The notes under the pieces are model-generated. The model saw only the letters and a program-made list of their open reading frames with translations, was not told where the DNA came from and did no database searches. A program made the position numbers and the translations under genes. A stretch of 5,136 nucleotides of DNA, from contig DATLQD010000060.1 in assembly GCA_035535315.1 (NCBI GenBank), positions 1 through 5,136 on the forward strand, read 5' to 3'. Each line of letters begins with the position of its first letter. Position 1 is the stretch's first letter. Of the stretch, positions 1 through 5,136 are shown piece by piece. Source of the DNA: DASQGA01 sp035535315. GTDB lineage: Bacteria > Actinomycetota > Thermoleophilia > Gaiellales > Gaiellaceae.

Positions 1-196
1 GGAGCCCGACCCGGCCAGGATCGAGGACATTCCCGCGGAGATCCGCTCCCAGGCGGCCGTCGTCGTCGACGGGGGTCAGTTGCCGGGAACGCCGTCGACT
101 GTGCTCGACCTCACCGGCCCCGAGCCGGCGGTCCTCCGTGAGGGAGCAGGTCCTGCGGCCGAGGCGCTCGCAAGGCTTGCGGCGGCGGCGGGCTAA
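1..196 (+). CDS. tsaC: Threonylcarbamoyl-AMP synthase (TsaC/Sua5/YrdC family), C-terminal end, partial
   Basis: The reading frame enters at base 2 and ends at TAA 194-196, leaving 64 residues of a protein whose start lies left of the window. The fragment carries the C-terminal signature of the YrdC/Sua5 fold: a VVVDGG strand, then GTPSTVLDL, then AVLREGAG, followed by a short alanine-rich helix and the stop. In this family the enzyme makes L-threonylcarbamoyl-AMP from threonine, bicarbonate and ATP in the cytoplasm, the first step of t6A formation at position 37 of ANN-decoding tRNAs. The protein ends about 20 residues after the PSTVLDL motif, so it is the short TsaC form without the extra Sua5 C-terminal domain. 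Its stop directly abuts the stop of the convergent small membrane gene. The association with downstream glyA and upp supports the call. The catalytic and ATP-binding N-terminal region is not visible. Confidence 0.85.
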   Translation, partial: EPDPARIEDIPAEIRSQAAVVVDGGQLPGTPSTVLDLTGPEPAVLREGAGPAAEALARLAAAAG

Positions 197-499
197 CTAG
201 CGGCGGTCGAGCTCTGGGGCCGTTGGTCGTTCGGCCGTCGCCCTGACGCCCGCAGCCGCGAGCGAGTAGACCACGATGGCCACGACGACGGCGGCCGTCC
301 ACTGCAGCGTGGGGCGCTCGGCGAGCGGAAGCGAGAGCGCCAAACCGATCCCGAGCGACGGGAGCACGAGGAGCGTCGTTGCCAGCGCCGCAAGCCGCCC
401 GAGGCCCCACGCCTGCCGCAAGTCTGCGTACTCGCGGGCGAGCGGTGCGACCACCACGGTGCCGACGAGGGCGAGGAGGATCAGGTTCGCGTCTTCCAT
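197..499 (-). CDS. Small hydrophobic protein with three predicted membrane helices, unknown function
   Basis: This 100-residue protein belongs to no family I recognise. It has three hydrophobic segments, at about residues 6-21, 36-59 and 67-85. The loop after helix 1 (REYADLRQAWGLGR) and the C-terminal tail (RATAERPTAPELDRR) are positively charged, while the N-terminus is acidic (MEDAN). By the positive-inside rule this suggests N-terminus outside and C-terminus inside. The ATG at 497-499 is the only standard start: an in-frame stop (TAA, - strand) lies about ten codons upstream with no GTG or TTG between. A purine run AAAGGGG sits 19 bases before the ATG, too far for a normal ribosome binding site. 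The hydrophobic pattern and the clean fit between two convergent/divergent neighbours argue for a real gene. It lies opposite in strand to tsaC and glyA and shares the 112-base divergent region with glyA. A link to transport or to glycine/serine metabolism is not shown. Confidence 0.68.
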   Translation of the reverse strand: MEDANLILLALVGTVVVAPLAREYADLRQAWGLGRLAALATTLLVLPSLGIGLALSLPLAERPTLQWTAAVVVAIVVYSLAAAGVRATAERPTAPELDRR

Positions 500-513
500 A
501 TCCGGGAAACGCC

Positions 514-541
514 GTGTACCCCTTTCGGGTTACGCCCACAC
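514..541 (-). other. Possible hairpin in the leader of the small membrane gene
   Basis: Read on the - strand, GTGT and ACAC (541-538 with 517-514) can pair. Inside them CCC-GAAA-GGG forms a short stem closed by a GNRA-type tetraloop, with a one-sided bulge GGGCGTA. It would lie about 15 bases before the ATG at 499, in the 5' leader if transcription begins upstream. The stems are short and could arise by chance in GC-rich DNA. Confidence 0.25.
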
Positions 542-544
542 CCA

Positions 545-599
545 AGAACCTCTATCGCAATAAAGTTCTGAGTCGCCTCATTACGACAGAGGTTCTCAG
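545..599 (+). repeat. Nested, mutually exclusive inverted repeats upstream of glyA
   Basis: AGAACCTCT (545-553) and AGAGGTTCT (588-596) are a perfect 9-base inverted repeat separated by 34 bases. The right arm can instead take part in a second, local hairpin: CTGAG (568-572) with CTCAG (595-599) and, inside it, CCTC (576-579) with GAGG (589-592), loop ATTACGACA. The two pairings use the same 3' strand and cannot form together, the layout typical of attenuators or leader switches. Alternatively the GTTCT units (565-569 and 592-596 on +, and AGAAC at 545-549) could be half-sites for a DNA-binding repressor between the divergent genes. The block ends 12 bases before the glyA start codon. No known riboswitch class was recognised. 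Confidence 0.5.
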
Positions 600-611
600 T
601 AAGCTGCTCGC

Positions 612-1901
612 GTGGCCGTCGCTCAGGAGACGTTCGAGCAGCTCCGCCAGGCAGGCCTTGCAGAGATCGACGGGGAGATCGCCGCCTTGCTCGGCCGGGA
701 GCTCGAGCGCCAGCGGGCGCAGATCGAGCTGATCGCGTCGGAGAACTTCACCTGGCCGAGCGTGCTCGAGGCCGTGGGCAGCGTGCCCACGAACAAGTAC
801 GCCGAGGGATACCCGGGCAAGCGCTACTACGGCGGCTGCGAGGTGATCGACGAGATCGAGCAGCTCGCGATCGACCGCGCCAAGTCGCTCTTTGGTGCCG
901 AGCACGCGAACGTGCAGCCTCACGCCGGGGCGCAGACGAACATGGCGGTCTACTTCAGCTGCCTCGAGCCCGGGGACACCATCCTCGCCCTTCGCCTCGA
1001 CCATGGAGGCCACCTGACGCACGGGCTCAAGGTGAACTTCTCCGGGCGTCTCTACACCATCGCCGGCTACGGGGTCGATCGCGAGACGAATCTGGTCGAT
1101 TTCGACGAGGTCGGTCGGATCGCGAAGGAGTGCAAGCCGAAGCTGATCATCTGCGGGGGCTCCGCCTATCCTCGGAAGATCGAGGCCGACCGGTTCCGGG
1201 AGATTGCGGACGAGGTTGGCGCGCTCCTCCTCTGCGACATGGCCCATTTCGCCGGGCTCGTGGCCGCCGGGCTCCATCCGAACCCGACGCCTCATTGCGA
1301 CTTCGTCACGTCGACCACGCACAAGACCCTGGCCGGGCCTCGTGCCGGCTTCGTGCTCTGCAAGGAGGAGCACGCCCAGGCGCTCGACAAGGCTGTCTTT
1401 CCGGGCATGCAGGGTGGGCCCCTCTGCCACACGATCGCCGCGAAGGCGACCTGCTTCAAGATCGCAAGCTCGGAGGCATTCCGCTCCTACCAGGCTCAGG
1501 TGCGGGCGAACGCGGACGCGCTCGCCGACTCGCTCGTTGAGGGAGGCCTGGAGCTCCTGACCGGCGGCACCGACACGCACCTGATGCAGATCGACCTGCG
1601 CCGCAGCTCCTGGACGGGCCGGGAGGCCGAGGAGCGCCTGCACGAGGTGAAGATCACTGCCAACCGAAACACGGTGCCATTCGACGAGCGGCCTCCGACC
1701 GTGGCCTCAGGCCTTCGCCTGGGGACGCCGGCGATCACGATGCGGGGCTTCGACGAGGAGGATGCCGCCGAGGTTGGGAGCATCATCACCGGTGCCCTCT
1801 CCGAGAGTCCGGACCTCGCCGCGTTAAACGAGCGCAGCGACACCCTTTGCCAGCGCCATCCGCTTTACCCCGACTTTCGCGGTTTCACGGCGTACCGGTG
1901 A
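612..1901 (+). CDS. glyA: Serine hydroxymethyltransferase
   Basis: A PLP-dependent fold type I enzyme that interconverts serine and glycine with tetrahydrofolate and 5,10-methylenetetrahydrofolate, the main source of one-carbon units in the cytoplasm. The 429 residues match the usual family length of about 415-430. Visible landmarks: SENF (43-46); NKYAEGYPGKRYYGG (61-75) with the active-site tyrosines and glutamate; HGGHLTHG (131-138), whose H134 aligns with the PLP-stacking His126 of E. coli GlyA; DMAHFAG (209-215) with the PLP-ring Asp and His; TTHKTLAGPR (235-244) with Schiff-base K238; and SGLRLGTPAIT (366-376) with carboxylate-binding R369. The GTG at 612 is the only plausible start because an in-frame TAA lies at 600-602 and the conserved core begins soon after. 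No clear Shine-Dalgarno sequence precedes it. One oddity is GPRAG where most relatives have GPRGG. The gene overlaps upp by four bases. Identity is secure. Confidence 0.97.
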   Translation: MAVAQETFEQLRQAGLAEIDGEIAALLGRELERQRAQIELIASENFTWPSVLEAVGSVPTNKYAEGYPGKRYYGGCEVIDEIEQLAIDRAKSLFGAEHANVQPHAGAQTNMAVYFSCLEPGDTILALRLDHGGHLTHGLKVNFSGRLYTIAGYGVDRETNLVDFDEVGRIAKECKPKLIICGGSAYPRKIEADRFREIADEVGALLLCDMAHFAGLVAAGLHPNPTPHCDFVTSTTHKTLAGPRAGFVLCKEEHAQALDKAVFPGMQGGPLCHTIAAKATCFKIASSEAFRSYQAQVRANADALADSLVEGGLELLTGGTDTHLMQIDLRRSSWTGREAEERLHEVKITANRNTVPFDERPPTVASGLRLGTPAITMRGFDEEDAAEVGSIITGALSESPDLAALNERSDTLCQRHPLYPDFRGFTAYR

Positions 1902-2545
1902 GCGCTACGGTGGCGACCGAGCGCGTCATCGAAGTCACGCACCCGCTCGTCCAGCACAAGCTGGGAATGCTGCGGGATGTCGAGACACCGACCCAGCTCT
2001 TCCGCCAGCTCGTGAACGAGCTGACCCTTCTCCTTACGTATGAGGCGACGAAGGACCTCGCGACGGAGGAGGTGGAGATCGCTACTCCACTCGAGCGGAC
2101 GACCGTGCAGCGGATCTCCGGCAAAAAGGTCGCGATCTGCCCGATTCTTCGCGCAGGCATCGGCATGCTCGACGGCGTGCTCTCGCTGATCCCTGCCGCC
2201 CGTGTCGGGTTCATCGGCCTCTACCGAAATGAGGAGACACTCGAGCCGGTCGAGTACTACGTGAAGCTCCCGAACGACATCGCCGAGCGGGACGTGATCC
2301 TGCTCGACCCGATGCTTGCGACGGGCAACTCGACTGCGGCCGCGGTCACGACCGTGAAAGCCGCGGGGGCGCACTCGGTGCGGCTGATCGCCCTGATCGC
2401 CGCCCCGGAGGGTATCGAGCGCCTCCACCGTGAGTATCCGGACGTGGCCGTCGTCGTCGCCGGGATCGACCGGGGCCTGAACGAGCGGGGCTATATCCTG
2501 CCGGGCCTCGGCGACGCGGGCGACCGACTATTCGGAACCAAGTGA
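1898..2545 (+). CDS. upp: Uracil phosphoribosyltransferase
   Basis: A cytoplasmic salvage enzyme that converts uracil and PRPP to UMP and pyrophosphate. The product is 215 residues (E. coli Upp has 208) and aligns along its whole length. Key segments: THPLVQHKLGMLRD (14-27), LLTYEAT (45-51), PILRAGIGMLDGV (82-94), YRNEETLEP (109-117), the PRPP-binding loop LLDPMLATGNS (135-145), AAPEGI (168-173), and the uracil-binding C-terminal stretch GYILPGLGDAGDR (198-210) ending in FGTK. I chose GTG 1898 because it forms a GTGA overlap with the glyA stop, a common sign of translational coupling, and gives an N-terminus of family length. GTG 1910, four codons later, is also possible. An ATG at 1847 lies inside glyA and would add 17 unconserved residues. 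The family usually has ATGG before the S of the PRPP loop; here it is ATGN. Its stop lies one base from the stop of the convergent phospholipase D-like gene. Confidence 0.96.
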   Translation: MSATVATERVIEVTHPLVQHKLGMLRDVETPTQLFRQLVNELTLLLTYEATKDLATEEVEIATPLERTTVQRISGKKVAICPILRAGIGMLDGVLSLIPAARVGFIGLYRNEETLEPVEYYVKLPNDIAERDVILLDPMLATGNSTAAAVTTVKAAGAHSVRLIALIAAPEGIERLHREYPDVAVVVAGIDRGLNERGYILPGLGDAGDRLFGTK

Positions 2546-2546
2546 G

Positions 2547-3635
2547 CTAGCCCCGCGCGGCGGCTCTTCGCTCGTCGGCTTCCTCGCTCTCGCCGGGGAG
2601 CGGAGCAGGCGGGTAAAGCGCCCGCACCTCGTCCACGAACGCGGCCAGCCGGTCTGCGAGGTCTGCATCGTGGATCTCGAGGACGTTCTCGGCATTCTGC
2701 TCGCCGGAATGCGAGAGGTTGTAGCTTCCTGCGAACACCGTGTCGTCCGCGATCGTGACCTTGGCGTGCATGTAGTCGTGCACGTTGTCGCCGCGTCCGT
2801 ACGGCGTCGAACGCTTGCCTGAGAAGGGAGCGTTACGAAAGATTCCCTCGAGGAGCGGCATCTTCCAGGCGGCGTTGCCGTTCAGCCGCCACTGGTAGTA
2901 GACGCCCTTCATCTGAGTGCCGTCCACGACTCCGGCGATGTCGATCTTCCGATCGGCGACGGCTTCCGCCAGGCTGCCGAGGATCGGGGCAGACGTGAGG
3001 ACCGGTGAAGCGATCCGGATCCGCTCCCGCGACCGGGCGATCCGGTTCGCAATCCGGTGGGCGAGGGACTCGCCCCGGCCGGGGCAGAACCAGGTCCGAA
3101 CCTTGCGGCCGTCGACGCGGATCGGGTTTGGATCGATGTCTCCGCTCGTCGCGACGTTCCCCGTCTGCCAAAGTTCCTCGAAGTCACGCGTGTAGTTTGC
3201 GGCGACGTATTCATGGTGAACGACTGCGACGACGTTCTCCTGGCGCGTCCAGGAGTCGGCGGTCCAGTTCATAGAGCCGGTCCAGACACTCTCGCCGTCC
3301 CTGATTACGTACTTGTGGTGCATGAGGTCAGGCTCCCCCGCGATTCCCTTCGTCTCAACGGGGAGCTGCTCGATCAGGTCCGGCACGCCTTCCGGCGGAG
3401 GGGGGACGGGAATCGGCGCCGCGTAGTCCAGGTTGTAGGCGATCCGAACCGCGACACCACGCTCGTGAGCGGCCACGAGCGTGTCCGCCACGAGCTTCGC
3501 CTCCGCATCGAGAAGATCGACGTCATACAGGGCCAGGTCGAGCGACCGCTCGGCGGCTCCGGCGAACGCGACGACGCGGCGCGCAACCTCATCGGCCGTT
3601 TGGCCGCTGTCCCTCAGCGTCGTTACTTGGATCAT
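2547..3635 (-). CDS. Phospholipase D-superfamily protein with two HKD motifs
   Basis: The 362-residue protein has two complete HxKx4D catalytic motifs. The first is H106/K108/D113 followed by GSMN (120-123); the second is H290/K292/D297 followed by GSYN (303-306). This is the classic single-chain pseudo-dimer of the PLD superfamily, which forms a phosphohistidine intermediate and cuts phosphodiester bonds in phospholipids or nucleic acids. The first lobe begins at about residue 15 (a helix, then SLDLALYDVDLLD); the second begins near 190 (HRIANRIARSRERIRIASP). There is no signal peptide or membrane helix, so a cytoplasmic location is expected. A proline-rich insert (74-85) precedes the first motif and a charged tail ends the protein. 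The ATG at 3633-3635 lies 35 bases after the stop of the upstream fusion gene on the same strand, so the two are probably cotranscribed; only a weak GGGT precedes it. Nuclease, phospholipase or transferase activity cannot be told apart from sequence. Family call is secure, substrate unknown. Confidence 0.9.
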   Translation of the reverse strand: MIQVTTLRDSGQTADEVARRVVAFAGAAERSLDLALYDVDLLDAEAKLVADTLVAAHERGVAVRIAYNLDYAAPIPVPPPPEGVPDLIEQLPVETKGIAGEPDLMHHKYVIRDGESVWTGSMNWTADSWTRQENVVAVVHHEYVAANYTRDFEELWQTGNVATSGDIDPNPIRVDGRKVRTWFCPGRGESLAHRIANRIARSRERIRIASPVLTSAPILGSLAEAVADRKIDIAGVVDGTQMKGVYYQWRLNGNAAWKMPLLEGIFRNAPFSGKRSTPYGRGDNVHDYMHAKVTIADDTVFAGSYNLSHSGEQNAENVLEIHDADLADRLAAFVDEVRALYPPAPLPGESEEADERRAAARG

Positions 3636-3670
3636 CTACCCAGTCTTTCGAATTGTCGTCGACGTCGGTT

Positions 3671-5136
3671 CTATGAGCGGGCGGCGGTCTGCGCCAGGAG
3701 CCCGGGACGCCGCATCGCGTCGAGCCAGATGGCGCGCGACTCCTCGCGGCTTCCGCGTTCGGACAACCGCTCCAGCACCCAGGCCGGCCCCGCCGAAGGG
3801 ATCTCCCCCAGGATTGGCGCGATGCCCTGATGCCGCTCGGGGCCGAGTTCTTCGCCCGGTCCCGTCAGAACCTCGCTGAGCGTCTCGCCCGGTCTGATCC
3901 CGACTGTCTCGAAGTCGGGGCCCCCTGCGCGACCCGCCTGGCTCCAGATCCGTTCGGCCAGCTCGCCGACGGTGAGGGTCATGGGCGCAGCCGACGTGGC
4001 CAGGCTGACGCCCTCGGAGGCGAGGAGGACGCCCTGGGCGGCCAACGTTGCCGCGTGCGCCATCGTGATCCAGTAGCGCACCATGCCGGAGTCGGTGACC
4101 GTGAGCGGCACGCCGCCGCGGGCCTGTCGGAGGAAGAGCTCCGAGGCGCTTCCGGCACTTCCGAGGACGTTCACGAACCGCACGGCGATTCGCGGCCCTC
4201 CGGCCCGGCGCGCTGCGAACGCCGTCAGTTGCTCCATGAAGCGCTTCGTCCGGCCGTAGAAGGACGCGGCGAGAGCCGCCTTGTCGGTCGATGCGACCAC
4301 AACCGTGTCGACGTCTGCTCGCTCTGCTGCCCGCAGCACGTTCCAGCTCCCGTGCAGGTTCGTATCAACGAACTCCTCGGGGTAGACCTCGGCCCAGTCG
4401 ACGTGCTTGTACGCAGCGAGGTGGAAGACGACGTCCGGCTTGTTCTGTGCGACCTCCCGCTCGATCCGGCCGAGGTCGCGGACGTCGCAGAGGGCGTAGC
4501 GAACGGTCGCGTCGGACTCCCGCGCGCGTCGGTCGGCGGTCAGCGAGGCTTCGTGGGCGTCGAGGAGCGTGACGGACTCCGGCCTGAAACCGAGCAGGAA
4601 GGTGGTCAGCGCCCGGCCGATGGAGCCGCCGCCGCCGGTGAGGAGAATGCGCCGTCCGCCGAACCGCTCCTGCAGGTCGAGGAGCGACGGCACCGGATCT
4701 CGCAAGCCGAGCACGGCCTGCCAGTCGAAGTCGTCCGGCCGCAGGCGTCTCGGCCGGGGAGCCGGCGGCGGCTCCGGCTGGGCAAGGGCGTTCTCGATCG
4801 CCAGATAGCCGCGCTTCATGTCGGGGGAGCGGGCGTGGTCGGGCTCGTTGATCTCCGCGACGAGAAACCGGGCGTGCTTTCCGAGACGCGCGACGGCGCG
4901 GTCCAGGTCGAGGTCGCCGCTTCCGTAGGGCAGGCCCTCTCCGAGGAGTCCGTGGGCATTCGAGATGTGCGCCACGGCGACCGCTGGGCCGAGCTCGTCG
5001 ACGTAGCGGTCGAGCGTCAGGTCCTCGTCCGACGCGAGGCCGAAGAGCGACGGATAGGTAGCCGCGAAGCTCTTGAAGAGGCCGGCGTGCGAGAGGTCGA
5101 GTGTGAAACCGAGCTCCGGGACGCGCTCGCGCCACC
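3671..5136 (-). CDS. Fusion of xylose-isomerase-like TIM barrel and FlaA1/CapD-type NAD(P)-dependent sugar dehydratase, 5' partial
   Basis: The frame is open from the right window edge to the stop at 3671-3673, 487 visible residues (numbered here from the edge). Residues 1-115 look like the last three strands of an AP endonuclease 2/xylose isomerase-like barrel: FTLDLSHA (10-17), VAHISNA followed by GEGLPYGSGDLD (54-75), and FLVAEINEP (90-98), including likely metal ligands D13, H16, H56 and E94. A Pro/Arg-rich linker (about 120-135) leads to an extended SDR: TGGGGSIG (166-173) for NAD(P), CDVRD (216-220), VFHLAAYKHV (236-245), STDK (282-285), Y293 with K297, VRFVNVLGS (265-273 of the SDR-only count, 318-326 here), TVTDSGMVRYW (345-355) and IRPGETLSE (413-421). 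T283, D284, K285, Y293 and K297 keep the spacing of the PseB/FlaA1 UDP-GlcNAc 4,6-dehydratase active site. The SDR half probably acts on a nucleotide sugar for surface glycan; the barrel half may be an isomerase or epimerase. A GTG at 4973-4975 could give a shorter product but would cut the barrel in two. No membrane segments are visible. The PLD gene follows 35 bases downstream. Confidence 0.85.
   Translation of the reverse strand, partial: WRERVPELGFTLDLSHAGLFKSFAATYPSLFGLASDEDLTLDRYVDELGPAVAVAHISNAHGLLGEGLPYGSGDLDLDRAVARLGKHARFLVAEINEPDHARSPDMKRGYLAIENALAQPEPPPAPRPRRLRPDDFDWQAVLGLRDPVPSLLDLQERFGGRRILLTGGGGSIGRALTTFLLGFRPESVTLLDAHEASLTADRRARESDATVRYALCDVRDLGRIEREVAQNKPDVVFHLAAYKHVDWAEVYPEEFVDTNLHGSWNVLRAAERADVDTVVVASTDKAALAASFYGRTKRFMEQLTAFAARRAGGPRIAVRFVNVLGSAGSASELFLRQARGGVPLTVTDSGMVRYWITMAHAATLAAQGVLLASEGVSLATSAAPMTLTVGELAERIWSQAGRAGGPDFETVGIRPGETLSEVLTGPGEELGPERHQGIAPILGEIPSAGPAWVLERLSERGSREESRAIWLDAMRRPGLLAQTAARS

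Larger units (their letters stand above)
500..611. promoter_or_regulatory. Divergent intergenic region between the small membrane gene and glyA
   Basis: This is the only sizeable non-coding stretch in the window and must hold the start signals of glyA (+) and of the small membrane gene (-), unless either is read from outside. Its part at about 545-600 is clearly richer in A/T than the flanking genes. A TAAAGT hexamer at 561-566 fits the loose actinobacterial -10 pattern TAnnnT, but I see no matching -35 element at 16-18 bases, so I do not call a defined promoter. No good Shine-Dalgarno sequence precedes either start codon. The region contains the inverted repeats listed separately. Confidence 0.5.

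Noticed and set aside
111..563. Alternative open frames overlapping the small membrane gene (- strand 111-545; + strand 276-563)
   Set aside because: Both give Arg/Pro- or Ser/Arg-rich products typical of shadow frames, while the 197-499 frame has well-placed hydrophobic helices and fits the gene ends.
552..1643. 363-codon open frame on the - strand opposite glyA
   Set aside because: It lies fully antisense to an unmistakable SHMT, is arginine- and leucine-rich with no recognisable motif, and is the kind of shadow frame produced by high third-position GC.
1847..1897. ATG at 1847 as the start of upp
   Set aside because: It would lie 55 bases inside glyA and add 17 residues without similarity to the family; GTG 1898 with the GTGA overlap fits family length better.
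2546..2600. Bidirectional terminator between upp and the PLD-like gene
   Set aside because: There are GC-rich complementary patches but no T-run on either strand and the DNA is coding for the PLD-like protein; the palindrome GCTAGC alone is too short.
3660..3667. CGACGTCG palindrome between the fusion gene and the PLD-like gene as an operator
   Set aside because: Eight-base palindromes of this composition are expected by chance in GC-rich DNA, and the 35-base gap looks like an ordinary intra-operon spacer.
3057..3830. 257-codon open frame on the + strand
   Set aside because: It is antisense across the PLD-like gene and the end of the fusion gene, both of which carry clear family motifs. Its translation is Arg/Pro-rich with no domain.
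4973..4975. GTG as the true start of an SDR-only gene
   Set aside because: The frame continues open to the window edge with recognisable barrel strands (LGFTLDLSHA) upstream, and starting here would leave half a barrel domain at the N-terminus.
4365..5135. 256-codon open frame on the - strand
   Set aside because: It shares the strand but not the frame of the TIM-barrel/SDR fusion and gives an extremely Arg/Pro-rich product; the other frame carries all motifs.

Overview
The window is very GC-rich, with strong G/C preference at third codon positions, several GTG starts and almost no non-coding DNA. This fits a high-GC bacterium, most likely an Actinomycetota lineage such as Thermoleophilia. 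That placement is an inference from composition and gene order; no taxonomic marker gene is present. I see no tRNA, rRNA, CRISPR array, insertion sequence or phage gene.

Left part (1-2545): the 3' end of a tsaC/Sua5-family gene (threonylcarbamoyl-AMP synthase, for the tRNA t6A modification) runs on the + strand. A small three-helix membrane-protein gene on the - strand meets it stop to stop at 196/197. A 112-base divergent intergenic region (500-611) carries inverted repeats. It is followed by glyA (serine hydroxymethyltransferase) and upp (uracil phosphoribosyltransferase), joined by a 4-base GTGA overlap and probably translated as a coupled pair. The set tsaC, glyA, upp matches a conserved bacterial neighbourhood (in Bacillus subtilis ywlC ... 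rpiB ... glyA-upp). Here rpiB is absent from the interval and the small membrane gene sits there instead. The theme is housekeeping: tRNA modification, one-carbon supply and pyrimidine salvage.

Right part (2547-5136): two genes on the - strand, probably one operon transcribed leftward. The upstream one, cut by the right window edge, is a two-domain protein. Its N-terminal part is the end of a xylose-isomerase-like (AP endonuclease 2 family) TIM barrel. A Pro/Arg-rich linker joins this to an NAD(P)-dependent SDR of the FlaA1/CapD/PseB nucleotide-sugar 4,6-dehydratase type with an apparently intact active site. The downstream gene, 35 bases later, encodes a soluble phospholipase D-superfamily protein with two complete HKD motifs. 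The fused sugar enzyme suggests surface-glycan or nucleotide-sugar chemistry; the PLD protein's substrate cannot be told from sequence.

The most notable points are the TIM-barrel/SDR fusion, the competing inverted repeats ahead of glyA, and the two convergent gene pairs whose stop codons touch or lie one base apart, each at a CTAG tetranucleotide.
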